In this document: piece after piece, positions 21,005-29,917 of the stretch
Position numbering within the stretch: the stretch's first letter is position 1
How the letters are laid out: the number at the start of each line of letters is the position of its first letter
Source: CAZVIK01 sp964627045
GTDB taxonomy: Bacteria > Acidobacteriota > Terriglobia > Bryobacterales > Bryobacteraceae
Assembly: GCA_964627045.1 (NCBI GenBank)
Contig: CAZVIK010000020.1
Location: 1-32,511 of the forward strand
Reading direction: 5' to 3'
DNA: 32,511 nucleotides
The notes under the pieces: generated by a model
Databases searched by the model: none
Told to the model about the DNA's origin: nothing
Seen by the model: only the letters and a program-made list of their open reading frames with translations
Made by a program: the position numbers and the translations under genes

Positions 21005-23578
21005 TCAGGATTTGGCGTCGCGCCAGTTCTCGCCGGCCCCGGTGTCGGCCACCAGCGGGACGTCCAGTTTCTGGGCGCTCTCCATCTCGTGCTTGATCAG
21101 GCTGCGGACCTCGCCAACCTCCTCCGGCGGCGCCTCGAAAACCAGCTCGTCGTGGACCTGCAAGAGCATGGCCGTGCGCGCGCGCCGGCGCTCGATCTCG
21201 GCGTCGATGCGAATCATCGCAAGCTTGATAAGATCAGCCGCGCTCCCTTGCAGCGGGGTGTTTACGGCCGTACGCTCGGCAAAACCGCGGGCGCTCGGGT
21301 TCCGGCTGTTGATGTCGGGAATCGGCCGCCGCCGCCCGAGGAGAGTCCGCGTCTCACCGGTGCGGCGCACCTCCCCAATCTGGCGGTCGATGAAGCGCTT
21401 AACCCCGGCGTAGCGTTCAAAGTAGCTGCGGATGAAGCCTTGCGCTTCGGTTCGGGGGATGCCCAACTGGCCCGCCAAACCGAACGCGCTGAGTCCGTAG
21501 ACGATGCCGAAATTGACCGCCTTAGCGTTGCGACGCAACTCCGGCGTCACCATGAGCGGCGGTACGCCGAACACCTCGGCCGCCGTGCGGGTGTGTATGT
21601 CCTCGCCGTTGCGGAATGCCTCCATCAGCAAGGGGTCGCGAGACAGGTGCGCGAGCAGCCGCAGTTCGATCTGCGAATAGTCGGCCACCACCAACTGCCA
21701 ACCTTCTCGTGGGACAAATGCCGCACGGATCTCCCGGCCAAGCTCGGTCCGGATCGGGATGTTCTGGAGGTTCGGATTGGAACTCGACAAACGGCCGGTG
21801 GCCGCTCCGGCGGGATTGAAACTCGTGTGAACGCGGCCCGTCGCCGGATGGATGAGCGACGGCAGCGCATCCACATAGGTCCCTTTCAATTTTGCGAGTT
21901 GCCGGTATTCCAGGACCTTCGCGGCGATGCTGTGTTCCGGGGCGAGTTCTTCGAGCACGTCGGCCGCGGTCGAAGGCGTCTTGGTCTTCCCCGATTTCGG
22001 CGGGTAGGGAAGCCCGAGTTCCTCGAACAGCACCTTCCCGAGTTGCTGCGGCGAGTTGATGTTGAAGGTGTGCCCCGCGAGCGAGTAGATCTCCTGTGTC
22101 AACGCCTGGATGCCGCGATCCATCCGCTCAGAAAGGCCCCGCAGCACCGAGGTGTCGATGAGGACACCGATGCGCTCCATTCGCGCCAGCACCGGGATCA
22201 ACGGCAGGTCGACAGAGGCGTAGAGGTCGCGCAGTCCGTGCCTGTCAATCTCATCGCCAAGCGCCCGCGCCAAAGCGATCACGGTTTCGGCCTGTTGCTC
22301 GGGCGGGCCTCCGGCCGGCCGGCTCAGCCGCCGCTGTGCGAGGGCTTCCAGCGAGCAGGCCGCCGGGTCGGCATCCAGAAGGAAGCCGTAAAGCATCACA
22401 TCGTCCACGAATCCGCGGGGCTGGACACCGGCGCGCTCCAGTCGCTGGAGAGCCGACTTAACGTCGTGAGCGGCCTTACGGCGCGAGCCGTCTTCGAGCA
22501 TGCGCCGGACGTCATCCAGCAAGGTAAGCGCGACCGCCCGTCCCTCGCCCTGCCTCCACGCCAGGCCGAGCACCGGAGGGACCAGGCTGTCCGGCTCGCC
22601 GCCAGCAACGGCGACGGCCAAGGTGGCGTCCTCGGGAACGCCCGCCAGCCAATCGCGGACCTGCTCGGGGGACTCGAGTGTCTGCATGTCCCGCGGGGCC
22701 GGCAGTTCGGCATCCAGTTCCTTCAGGAGGCTGAAAAACTCCAGTTCCCGGAAAACCTCTTTCAGTGCGGCGTGATCCGGTGCACCCATGGCGACGCGCT
22801 CCAGGTCCCAGTCGACCGGTGCGGCGGTGTCGATGGCCGCCAACCTGCGGCTCATCAGAATCCGTTCACGGTTGTTCTGCAAGCTTTCGCGGTAAGACTT
22901 ACGTTCCACTTCGCCGGCGTGCGTCAACAGCGCCTCCAGCGAGCCGAACCGCGCCAGCAGGTCCCGGGCGCCTTTGTCGCCGATACCGGGCGCGCCTGGA
23001 ATGTTGTCGACCGCGTCGCCCTTCAACGCCAGCAGGTCGGCCACCTGCCCCGGTGCCACGCCCAGGAACTCCTGGACGGCTGCGGCATCGAACCAGGCGT
23101 CGTCCTTCATCGGATTGAGCACCCGCACGCGGTCGTCCACCAGTTGCAGCAGGTCCTTGTCGCTGGAGACGATCACCACATCGACCCCTTGTTCCGCGGC
23201 CCGCCTGGCAATGGTTCCGATGACATCGTCGGCTTCGAAGCCCGCGCACTCAACGACGGGAATCTTCATCGCATCCAACAGCCGCCGCACCCAGGGGATT
23301 TGTTCGAGCAGATCGGGCGGGGTCTCGGCGCGGTTGGCCTTGTACTCTTCAAACTCCCGGTCCCGGAACGTGGGGCCTTCGCTCTCGAAGACCGCGGCCA
23401 GATAGGATGGCTGCTGGGTGGAGAGCAGCCGCCGCACCATGTTGTGGAAAATGTAGACTGCTTCGGTTGCCAATCCGGACTTAGTGCGCATGGGCGGAAC
23501 TCCGCTGCGCGCCCGCGCATGGTAGGCCCGGAAAATGAAGCCGAAAGTGTCGATCAGAAACAGCCGCGGCGGCGCCAT
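21005..23578 (-). CDS. polA: DNA polymerase I
   Basis: PolA fills gaps and removes RNA primers. The 857-residue protein has the 5' nuclease (about 1-290; FLIDTFGFIFRAYHA, ECAGFEADDVIGTIA, VSSDKDLLQLV, GIGDKGA), a degenerate 3'-5' exonuclease region (about 310-480) and the polymerase (about 500-857). Polymerase motifs are TGRLSSSNPNLQNIP, VADYSQIELRLLAHLS (metal Asp near 633), RRNAKAVNFGIVYGLSAFGL and LLQVHDELVFEAP. The exonuclease region lacks the D-x-E and later Asp residues needed for proofreading. The ATG at 23578 gives the usual MAPPRLFLID start; an ATG at 23587 is an alternative. It diverges from lpxC. Confidence 0.97.
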   Translation of the reverse strand: MAPPRLFLIDTFGFIFRAYHARARSGVPPMRTKSGLATEAVYIFHNMVRRLLSTQQPSYLAAVFESEGPTFRDREFEEYKANRAETPPDLLEQIPWVRRLLDAMKIPVVECAGFEADDVIGTIARRAAEQGVDVVIVSSDKDLLQLVDDRVRVLNPMKDDAWFDAAAVQEFLGVAPGQVADLLALKGDAVDNIPGAPGIGDKGARDLLARFGSLEALLTHAGEVERKSYRESLQNNRERILMSRRLAAIDTAAPVDWDLERVAMGAPDHAALKEVFRELEFFSLLKELDAELPAPRDMQTLESPEQVRDWLAGVPEDATLAVAVAGGEPDSLVPPVLGLAWRQGEGRAVALTLLDDVRRMLEDGSRRKAAHDVKSALQRLERAGVQPRGFVDDVMLYGFLLDADPAACSLEALAQRRLSRPAGGPPEQQAETVIALARALGDEIDRHGLRDLYASVDLPLIPVLARMERIGVLIDTSVLRGLSERMDRGIQALTQEIYSLAGHTFNINSPQQLGKVLFEELGLPYPPKSGKTKTPSTAADVLEELAPEHSIAAKVLEYRQLAKLKGTYVDALPSLIHPATGRVHTSFNPAGAATGRLSSSNPNLQNIPIRTELGREIRAAFVPREGWQLVVADYSQIELRLLAHLSRDPLLMEAFRNGEDIHTRTAAEVFGVPPLMVTPELRRNAKAVNFGIVYGLSAFGLAGQLGIPRTEAQGFIRSYFERYAGVKRFIDRQIGEVRRTGETRTLLGRRRPIPDINSRNPSARGFAERTAVNTPLQGSAADLIKLAMIRIDAEIERRRARTAMLLQVHDELVFEAPPEEVGEVRSLIKHEMESAQKLDVPLVADTGAGENWRDAKS

Positions 23579-23639
23579 GCCCCTAATCATAGCCCCCGAG
23601 AGCCCGGATCGGTAATCCGGCCACACCGGAGGTGTTCTG

Positions 23640-23657
23640 TGTGGCGTTTACGCCACA
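23640..23657. promoter_or_regulatory. Palindrome between divergent polA and lpxC
   Basis: TGTGGCGTTTACGCCACA is an 18-base palindrome (8-base arms, TT centre) in the 182-base region between the two start codons. It is 62 bases from polA and 104 from lpxC and could be a shared operator. No T run follows. Confidence 0.5.
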
Positions 23658-23760
23658 GTTTGCGCCGGTTAAAGCATTGATAAAAAACGCATTTTGGATG
23701 GCTGCTTGATTGCTATTCCAAAGGTAGTCGGCTTGAGGCTCGGGCCGACGGAGGGTGTGA

Positions 23761-24651
23761 TTGCGATTCGAAACGACAATTCAGAGGCCGGTGGAGGCCT
23801 CCGGCGTGGGTCTGCACAGCGGCGTACCTGTGACGATAAGGATCCTCCCGGCGCCCCCGTCGACCGGAATCGTGTTTTTGAGGACCGATCTGGACCGTTT
23901 CCCGGTCCGGGCGAGTTGGCGGCACGTCGCGCGCGTGAGTTACGCCACCAGCCTGATGCGGCAGGGCGTCCTGATTTCGACGACCGAGCACCTGCTGAGC
24001 GCCTTCTATAGCCTCGGTGTGGATAACGCCTACATTGAGATCGACAACCTCGAAGTCCCGATCCTGGACGGCAGCGGCCTACCCATCGTGAACATGATTC
24101 GCGAAGCCGGGTTGAAAACCTACCGCAGGCGCCGCCGTTACTTGAGTATCCGCCGGCCGATCTCCATCGAGGACAAGGGAAAGAGGATCTCCATCCTTCC
24201 GGCGGATCGCTTCGCGCTAACCTGCGACGTGTTCTTTCCACATCCCGCGGTTGGACGCCAGACATTGGAGTTTGAAGTCACCCCGGAGCGCTATACGACT
24301 GAGATTGCGCCCGCCCGCACCTTCGGCTTCGCCCAGGAACTGGACCAGATGCGGAACATGGGGCTAATCCGCGGAGCGTCGCTGGAAAACGCGGTCTGCT
24401 TCGACGCCCACGGCGTGATGAACGCCGAAGGCATGCGCTTTCCGGACGAGTGCTGCCGTCACAAGGCACTTGACCTGATCGGCGACCTGGCGCTGGTGGG
24501 GCGGCCGCTGTTAGGCCACGTGATCGCGGAACGGGCCGGCCACGCGATGCACGTCGCCCTGGTGGCTAAGATCATGGCCGACCCCTCGCTGTACGAGATT
24601 CTAAGCTTCGACGAATTGGCCGGCAGGGTAGCCCACGCGCTGGTATCCTGA
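23761..24651 (+). CDS. lpxC: UDP-3-O-acyl-N-acetylglucosamine deacetylase LpxC
   Basis: LpxC is the zinc deacetylase that commits UDP-GlcNAc precursors to lipid A, which shows a Gram-negative envelope. The 296-residue protein has GVGLHSGVPV (16-24), STTEHLLSAF with zinc His77 and Glu76 (73-82), LDGSGLPI, RTFGF, and CRHKALDLIGDLALVG with His234 and Asp238; His261 lies in ERAGHAMHVAL. The start is TTG 23761, behind GGAGGG at a good distance. It is shorter than the 300-305 residues of E. coli-type LpxC but complete. The next gene follows after 35 bases. Confidence 0.97.
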   Translation: MRFETTIQRPVEASGVGLHSGVPVTIRILPAPPSTGIVFLRTDLDRFPVRASWRHVARVSYATSLMRQGVLISTTEHLLSAFYSLGVDNAYIEIDNLEVPILDGSGLPIVNMIREAGLKTYRRRRRYLSIRRPISIEDKGKRISILPADRFALTCDVFFPHPAVGRQTLEFEVTPERYTTEIAPARTFGFAQELDQMRNMGLIRGASLENAVCFDAHGVMNAEGMRFPDECCRHKALDLIGDLALVGRPLLGHVIAERAGHAMHVALVAKIMADPSLYEILSFDELAGRVAHALVS

Positions 24652-24686
24652 GGGTTCTCCACGCCTCGGCGTGAACACGCGAAACC

Positions 24687-26315
24687 GTGCGCTGGCTGCC
24701 GAACATCCTGACGCTGCTGCGTCTGCCCCTGGCCACTTGCGTCGCCTGGCTGGTCGTCCGCGGGGACTCCTCCGTGGCGCTGCCGGTGCTGGCCGTCGCC
24801 GGGCTGACCGACGCCCTGGATGGCTATCTCGCGCGGCGGTTCGACGCCGTTTCCCGGTTCGGGGCGCTGTGGGACCCGATCGCCGACAAGGCGCTATTGG
24901 TGTCCGTTTTTGTCTCCCTTGGCGCCGGTGGCTTGGTGCCGATGTGGTTGGTTTGGATGGTCGTCGCCCGCGACGTGCTCATCCTTGCCGTCGCCGGGAT
25001 GGCATTGATTTCCGGGCGGCGCGGCGGGCTGGCGCCTTCCGTCTGGGGAAAACTCAGCACGTTTGTACAGATCGTGACCGGGCTCACCGCGCTGGCGAGC
25101 GACGCGATCCCGGGGCTCGGCGCCGAACGGCCGGCCGTCATCCTGCCCGTGGTCGCGGCCATCACCACCGCGTGGAGCGGGGTCCACTACGCCTGGCGTG
25201 CCGCTCGCCTGTTTTCCGGCGCTTCCGAGGCAGGGGGCGAAGGGGTGCGCAACATACGGGTGCTGCTGGTAGCGCCATCGGCGCGCTACGTCGGGGGGCA
25301 ATCCGTGCAGGCCGCCAACCTGCTGGAATGCTTACGCCAGGGCGGGGAAGTCACGGTTGGTCTTCAATACAGCGATCCCGAGTTCCCCCCCGGCCTGCGT
25401 TGGTTCCGGCGCCTCAAGTACGTACGCACGGTTGTCAACCTGACGGTGTACTCGCTGCAACTCGCCTTGCGGACACCGCGTTACCCGCTGGTACATGTCT
25501 TCACCCCGGGTTTGACAGCCTACCTGTTGACGGCGCTCCCCGTCCTTCTGGTGGGGCGAGCGTATGGGAAACGCGTGGTCGTGAACTACCACGACGGCCG
25601 GGTCGCGGAACATATGGACTCCTCGCGAGTCGCGCGTCCCACGCTGCGGATGGCGTCCGCCGTTGTCACGCCGTCCGAGTTCGTACTCCAGACGTTTCAG
25701 GCGCACGGAGTCCCCGCGCGGTGCATCCACAACCTGATCGACCCTTCGCCATTTCGATACCGGGAACGCGGCCGCTTGCGGCCGGTCTTCCTGACCAACC
25801 GGATGCTCGACCCACTCTACAACGTCGAGTGCGTCCTGCGCGCCTTCGCGCTGATCCAGTGCGAACACCCCGATGCGACCCTTACGGTGGCGCACGACGG
25901 CCCCAGCCGCCGCCGCCTGGAGGATCTCGCCGGCGAACTCGGACTGCGAAACGTGACCTTCACCGGGCATGTGGCCGTCTCGAAGATGCCGGAGCTTTAT
26001 GATGCCGCCGACATCTACCTGATGAGCCCCTGGCGCGACTGCATGCCGCTCACCCTGTTGGAGTGCTTCGCAGCGGGCCTTCCGGCCGTCGCTACACGCG
26101 CCGGCGGCGTCCCGTACATGCTGGAGCACGAACGCACGGGGCTGTTGGTTGAACTGGACGATCACGTGGCGATGGCCGCTTGCGCCCTCCGCCTGCTAGA
26201 CGAACCCGATTTGGCCGCCTCCATTGCCGCGGCCGCGCGAGCGGAATTGGCCAAGTACTCCTGCCCGGCTGTCCGCGCGCAATGGCTCGAATTGTATCGC
26301 TCGCTGGGGCGATAG
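24687..26315 (+). CDS. Fusion: CDP-alcohol phosphatidyltransferase + family 4 glycosyltransferase
   Basis: One 542-residue frame holds two enzymes. Residues 1-185 form a membrane CDP-alcohol phosphatidyltransferase (PgsA/cardiolipin-synthase-like) with the full motif D42-x2-DG-x2-AR-x8-G-x3-D-x3-D (TDALDGYLARRF, then GALWDPIADKA) and about five membrane helices. Residues from about 188 (NIRVLLVAPSARYVGG) to the end are a GT-B glycosyltransferase of the GT4 type, with NYHDGRVAEH, VVTPSEFVLQTF, the E-x7-E-like DCMPLTLLECFAAGLPAVAT near 452-471 and GGVPYMLEHERTGLLV. An internal GTG (25246) after GGCGAAGGG could also start a free glycosyltransferase. Such a pair could make and then glycosylate a phospholipid head group. 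The start is GTG 24687 without a clear ribosome-binding site. Lies just behind lpxC. Confidence 0.88.
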   Translation: MRWLPNILTLLRLPLATCVAWLVVRGDSSVALPVLAVAGLTDALDGYLARRFDAVSRFGALWDPIADKALLVSVFVSLGAGGLVPMWLVWMVVARDVLILAVAGMALISGRRGGLAPSVWGKLSTFVQIVTGLTALASDAIPGLGAERPAVILPVVAAITTAWSGVHYAWRAARLFSGASEAGGEGVRNIRVLLVAPSARYVGGQSVQAANLLECLRQGGEVTVGLQYSDPEFPPGLRWFRRLKYVRTVVNLTVYSLQLALRTPRYPLVHVFTPGLTAYLLTALPVLLVGRAYGKRVVVNYHDGRVAEHMDSSRVARPTLRMASAVVTPSEFVLQTFQAHGVPARCIHNLIDPSPFRYRERGRLRPVFLTNRMLDPLYNVECVLRAFALIQCEHPDATLTVAHDGPSRRRLEDLAGELGLRNVTFTGHVAVSKMPELYDAADIYLMSPWRDCMPLTLLECFAAGLPAVATRAGGVPYMLEHERTGLLVELDDHVAMAACALRLLDEPDLAASIAAAARAELAKYSCPAVRAQWLELYRSLGR

Positions 26316-26339
26316 GCGGGGCGCGGTGGGGGAAGCATG

Positions 26340-26415
26340 TGGTGGGCCCTGCTGGATTCGAACCAGCGACCAACGGATTATGAGTCCGCTGCACTAACCG
26401 CTGTGCTAAGGGCCC
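26340..26415 (-). tRNA. ileX: tRNA-Ile2 (anticodon CAT, lysidine type)
   Basis: A full 76-base cloverleaf reads on the minus strand: acceptor GGGCCCT/AGGGCCC, D stem GCAC/GTGC, anticodon stem GCGGA/TCCGT with loop CTCATAA, T stem GCTGG/CCAGC with loop TTCGAAT, discriminator A and an encoded CCA. The anticodon is CAT. It is not initiator Met (no 1:72 mismatch, no GGG/CCC anticodon stem). From memory, the body (CTTAG, GACTCATAATC, TTGGTCGCTGGTTC, CCAGCAGGG) matches E. coli tRNA-Ile2 rather than elongator Met. Its C34 would need the lysidine synthetase TilS to read AUA. Confidence 0.95.
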
Positions 26416-26425
26416 GGACGAGTCT

Positions 26426-26431
26426 ATTGTA
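26426..26431 (-). promoter_or_regulatory. Probable -10 box of the tRNA gene
   Basis: TACAAT reads on the minus strand 10 bases before the first tRNA base, a usual distance for stable-RNA genes. No convincing -35 is seen. Confidence 0.4.
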
Positions 26432-26502
26432 GCCCGTTGCCTGAGAGGGCCGAGGCCGAGCACATCGAGGGAACGAGGAGCCTGCGCTCGGCGAAATCCG
26501 CC

Positions 26503-28278
26503 CTACTCCCATTCGATGGTGCCCGGCGGCTTGTGCGTCAGGTCGTAGAACACGGCACAGATTCCGGGTTGCGCGAGCAGGTCCTCCGCCATCCGCCCCA
26601 GCAGGCTCCGGTCCATCGGCACCGATTGTGCGGTCATCCCGTCCACCGAATCCACCGGCCGCAGCACGATGGAGTCGGGCCGATCGCCCGCGCCGACAGG
26701 GATCAGGATCACTGGGAACTGCCAGATGCCGTGGTCGTACCCGCTCCGGTGGGAGAGCGTTCGTACTGTTGCGTCGGCCCGGCGGAGCCGCGCGAGGCGC
26801 TCCGCGCTCAGTGCGGCGGCGCTGGCCCTCCATTCTTCCGGACGCACCTCACTACGAACCAGGGCGACGATCCTGTTCACAGTACGGATCCGGTTCACCA
26901 GTTCGGTGGCGGCGGCTTGCAGGTCCGCCTCGGGAGCGGGGAACTGCTCGAGGCACAGCACCTGGGCATAGCTGCGGCAATCGCCCTGCACGCCCACCGA
27001 ACGTACCGGCAACAACCATCCCTCCTCCACGCGGCGGACCGGTTCGTCGCGCTCCGCGCACAGGCAGCGGATGGCCAGCCCCGGCCCTGGGAACGGGTGC
27101 CGCTCGAGCAACTCCTCGGGCAAGCCCAGTTCGCGGCCCACCTCGCGGACTTCGTCCTTGTAAAAGTAACTCAGGGGTTCGATGATGCGGTTGGACTCCA
27201 TCAGGCGGACGATGCCAGGCACGCGATTATGGTGCGTCTTGATGACAGCCGCCTTAGCCGTCCCACCCGACTCGATCGTGTCCGGGTAGATGGTGCCCTG
27301 TCCAAGGATCCACTCGTCGTCCAGGAAGTGGTGCGATTCGATGGCGCGTTCCTGAACCCTTACGAACTCTTCGCCGATGATCTTCCGCTTGTCTTCGGGG
27401 TCGGTCGCGCCGGCCAGGGCGCCAAGAAATCGCTCGCTCGCGTCTTCGACGACGAACGCCCCCTCGCTCCGTTGGAAGATCCCGCGCACGAACTCGGTCT
27501 CTCCGTCCCGCATCAGGCCGGTGTCAACGTAGATGCCGCGCACGCGGTCTGGCCCGAGCGTGCGGAGGCAGAGCGTGAAAGCGACGGTCGAATCCACTCC
27601 GCCGCTAACGAAGAAGAATACCTTCCGGCTCCCCACGGTCTCACGGATTTGGTCCTCAAGCAGGGGAATGCGGTTCTTCGGGTCCCAGTCGGGCTGGCAC
27701 CCGCACACGCCGAACAGAAAATTCGAAAGGAACCGGGCGCCTTGCCGTGTGTGGACCACTTCCGGATGGAATTGCACGCCGTAACGGCGCCCCTCAGAGT
27801 CGCCCATCGCAGCGATGGCGCAGGTTTCAGTGGAGGCCAACTGGCGGAAGCCCGGCGGGACCTCCATTACCGTGTCCCGGTGGCTCATCCAGGCCGGCTG
27901 ATGATCCAATATCCCATCCAGGAAACGGTCCGGCGCCTTCAAGTCAAGGAACGACAGCCCGTACTCGCCTTTGTCGCCCTTTTTCACCGCACCGCCCAGT
28001 AGGAGGGCCATCAATTGGTGGCCGTAGCAGATGCCCAAGACCCCGGCCGTGAGGTTGAAGATGCCCGGATCGACAGTCGGGCTGCCGGGTTCATAAACGC
28101 TGTTCGGCCCCCCCGAGATAATCAGGGCTCGTCGGGAAGCCAATTGAACGGGGGGTGTTTCGCTGGACCGAACCTCCGCGTACACGCCGTGCTCGCGCAC
28201 CTTCCGGGCGATCAGGTGGCAATACTGGCCCCCGGCGTCAAGCACGGTCACCTGGGGCTCGGGAATGTAATGTGTCAA
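26503..28278 (-). CDS. guaA: GMP synthase (glutamine-hydrolysing), long eukaryote-like form
   Basis: GuaA makes GMP from XMP, ATP and glutamine. The 591-residue protein has the glutaminase domain (LDAGGQYCHLIARKVRE, ISGGPNSVYEPGSP, Cys84 in GICYGHQ, His171 and Glu173 in QFHPEV), the ATP loop FVSGGVDST (223-231) with DEWILGQGTIYPD and IKTHHNR, and the dimerisation end. It is longer than bacterial GuaA (about 525). Signatures such as LDAG-QY, SVGVQGDCRSYAQVL and the ending YDLTHKPPGTIEWE resemble the human enzyme, from memory. The apparent start is TTG 28278, sharing bases with the ctpA stop; GTG about 10 codons later (VTVLDAGG) is an alternative. Co-transcription with ctpA is likely. Confidence 0.95.
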   Translation of the reverse strand: MTHYIPEPQVTVLDAGGQYCHLIARKVREHGVYAEVRSSETPPVQLASRRALIISGGPNSVYEPGSPTVDPGIFNLTAGVLGICYGHQLMALLLGGAVKKGDKGEYGLSFLDLKAPDRFLDGILDHQPAWMSHRDTVMEVPPGFRQLASTETCAIAAMGDSEGRRYGVQFHPEVVHTRQGARFLSNFLFGVCGCQPDWDPKNRIPLLEDQIRETVGSRKVFFFVSGGVDSTVAFTLCLRTLGPDRVRGIYVDTGLMRDGETEFVRGIFQRSEGAFVVEDASERFLGALAGATDPEDKRKIIGEEFVRVQERAIESHHFLDDEWILGQGTIYPDTIESGGTAKAAVIKTHHNRVPGIVRLMESNRIIEPLSYFYKDEVREVGRELGLPEELLERHPFPGPGLAIRCLCAERDEPVRRVEEGWLLPVRSVGVQGDCRSYAQVLCLEQFPAPEADLQAAATELVNRIRTVNRIVALVRSEVRPEEWRASAAALSAERLARLRRADATVRTLSHRSGYDHGIWQFPVILIPVGAGDRPDSIVLRPVDSVDGMTAQSVPMDRSLLGRMAEDLLAQPGICAVFYDLTHKPPGTIEWE

Positions 28279-29870
28279 GGCTGCTTGGCGCGCCGCTGCG
28301 CCATCAATTTCTTGGTGTTGTCCAAAAGCGCTTTGGCCTTGGGCATCGAGTCGACCGCCTTGGCCACGGCCGGGTCGCCTTCTACGGCCACTCTGGCGGC
28401 GTCGTCGACGCTAAACGCGTACGCGTACATCTCTCGCTTTAGTTGAGAACGGATCCAGGTATGGGTCTCCGCGTACTCGGCCTCGGTGAATTTCACGCCC
28501 GACTCGAGCAGGTACCGGTGAAACTCGTCTTCAACGGCCTGGTCCGGTTGCCAGCCGGGCGCAAGGCTGGAGTCGCGGGCGCCGAGATACTTAGCCGTGA
28601 AGTTGAAGAACGCCGCCTGCCTAAGCAACTCGACCTGAAACCGCGTGGCCTTGGGAGGAGTGTACTTCTCATCGGGCGCGATCCCGCCTCCCCCGTAAAC
28701 AGTCCGGCCGCTGTCGGTCATCTTGACGTCCTGAGTGTTCTGCGTGCCGGTGTCCTTCCGGGTGTAGTAGTCGTAGAAGGAGATGCTGGAGTAATCGCGC
28801 TGAATCAGCCGCTCGCTCGGCGTGTAATACTTGGCGGTGGTCAACGCCAGGCCGGTGTTCTCCGACAGCGGGTACACCGTCTGCACCAGGCCCTTGCCGA
28901 AGGTGTTGTCGCCGAGCACCCAGGCGCGGTCGTGGTCCTGCAAGGCGCCGGCGACGATCTCGGCGGCCGACGCCGAGGTGCGGTTCACTAACACCACCAC
29001 GGGGTAGTCGCGGGCGGCGCCACCGGTGCGGGCCACGTAGCGCTTCTCGGAAGAGGCGCGCCCTCGATGACTCACAATTACCTGTCCCTTTTGCAGGAAC
29101 CGTTCGGAAACGGCGACCCCCTCGTTCAGCAAGCCGCCGGGGTTGCCGCGAAGATCGAGCACGAGCCCCTTGAGATTCTGCTCACCAAGAACCTTCAACG
29201 CGTCGTCCAAATCCCGGCTGGTGGTCTCGGTGAACTGCACGATCTGAACGTAGCCGATGCCCGACTTCAACATGATCGGGTCCGGCACGCTTTTCCGGTT
29301 GATGGCGTCGCGGATCACGTCGAATTCGATCAGGCCTTCACGGCCCGGGCGGCTCACCTCGACCTTGGCGACCGTTCCGCGCGGCCCTTTCAACAAGTCG
29401 GCGACATCGGCCGTCGACAGGCCCTCGGTCGACTTGCCGTTGATCGTCATCAGCGTGTCGCCCTGGCGAAGGCCGGCTTTGAAGGCGGGCGAACCGGCGA
29501 AGGTCTCCATGACCATTGTCCGGTTGTTGCGCGCGCCGACGCGCATTCCCACCCCGTAGTACTGGCCACGCTGCTCTTCGCGCATCAAGGCGAAGTAGCG
29601 CGGGTCGAAAAAGCTGGAGTGCGGATCCAGTGTCCGGAGCAAGCCCGGGATGGCGCCGTTGTAAATAGCCTTGTCGGCGTCCAACGGTTCGGCCGCATTC
29701 TGCTCCACCTGGGTGTAAACGTTGCTGAAGGTGCGAAGTCCGGCGCGGATTTCATCTTCGCCGGAAGCGGCGGAAACCCCTGCAAGCCCGGGTGCGTAGA
29801 TCCCCCCGGCCAAAGCGCACGCCAAAACGACCAGCGGCGCAAGAAAAGAAAGCCGATGCGTGAATTTCAT
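28275..29870 (-). CDS. ctpA: C-terminal processing peptidase (S41 family, CtpA-like)
   Basis: This 531-residue secreted or membrane-anchored serine protease trims C-termini of envelope proteins. It begins with a hydrophobic signal or anchor (about 9-28). An N-terminal helical part follows (TLDPHSSFFDP), a PDZ domain (about 95-180; GSPAFKAGLRQGDTLMTING), and the S41 core with LVLDLRGNPGGLLNEGVAVS, the catalytic Ser near 299 in NRTSASAAEIVAGALQDH and the general-base Lys near 324 in DNTFGKGLVQT. The last 130 or so residues are a basic helical tail. The ATG at 29870 lies behind a TATAAT box (29897-29902). The gene overlaps guaA by 4 bases. Confidence 0.95.
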   Translation of the reverse strand: MKFTHRLSFLAPLVVLACALAGGIYAPGLAGVSAASGEDEIRAGLRTFSNVYTQVEQNAAEPLDADKAIYNGAIPGLLRTLDPHSSFFDPRYFALMREEQRGQYYGVGMRVGARNNRTMVMETFAGSPAFKAGLRQGDTLMTINGKSTEGLSTADVADLLKGPRGTVAKVEVSRPGREGLIEFDVIRDAINRKSVPDPIMLKSGIGYVQIVQFTETTSRDLDDALKVLGEQNLKGLVLDLRGNPGGLLNEGVAVSERFLQKGQVIVSHRGRASSEKRYVARTGGAARDYPVVVLVNRTSASAAEIVAGALQDHDRAWVLGDNTFGKGLVQTVYPLSENTGLALTTAKYYTPSERLIQRDYSSISFYDYYTRKDTGTQNTQDVKMTDSGRTVYGGGGIAPDEKYTPPKATRFQVELLRQAAFFNFTAKYLGARDSSLAPGWQPDQAVEDEFHRYLLESGVKFTEAEYAETHTWIRSQLKREMYAYAFSVDDAARVAVEGDPAVAKAVDSMPKAKALLDNTKKLMAQRRAKQP

Positions 29871-29896
29871 CGCCTTGGATTACCCCAGCAGATTCA

Positions 29897-29902
29897 ATTA
29901 TA
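29897..29902 (-). promoter_or_regulatory. Perfect -10 box upstream of ctpA
   Basis: TATAAT reads on the minus strand 27 bases before the ctpA ATG and just after the merR-type stop. The -35 position is poor. ctpA and guaA may thus be transcribed apart from the regulator gene. Confidence 0.45.
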
Positions 29903-29917
29903 GCGCAGCCGCAAGTC

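Noticed and set aside
20909..23680. Very long open frame (over 900 codons) on the plus strand opposite polA
   Set aside because: It mirrors the GC-rich polA codons, has composition typical of antisense frames (many Arg, Gln, His) and no recognisable domain, whereas polA has every expected motif.
26340..26415. Elongator tRNA-Met
   Set aside because: The anticodon is CAT, but the body sequence resembles lysidine-type tRNA-Ile2 far more closely than elongator or initiator Met.
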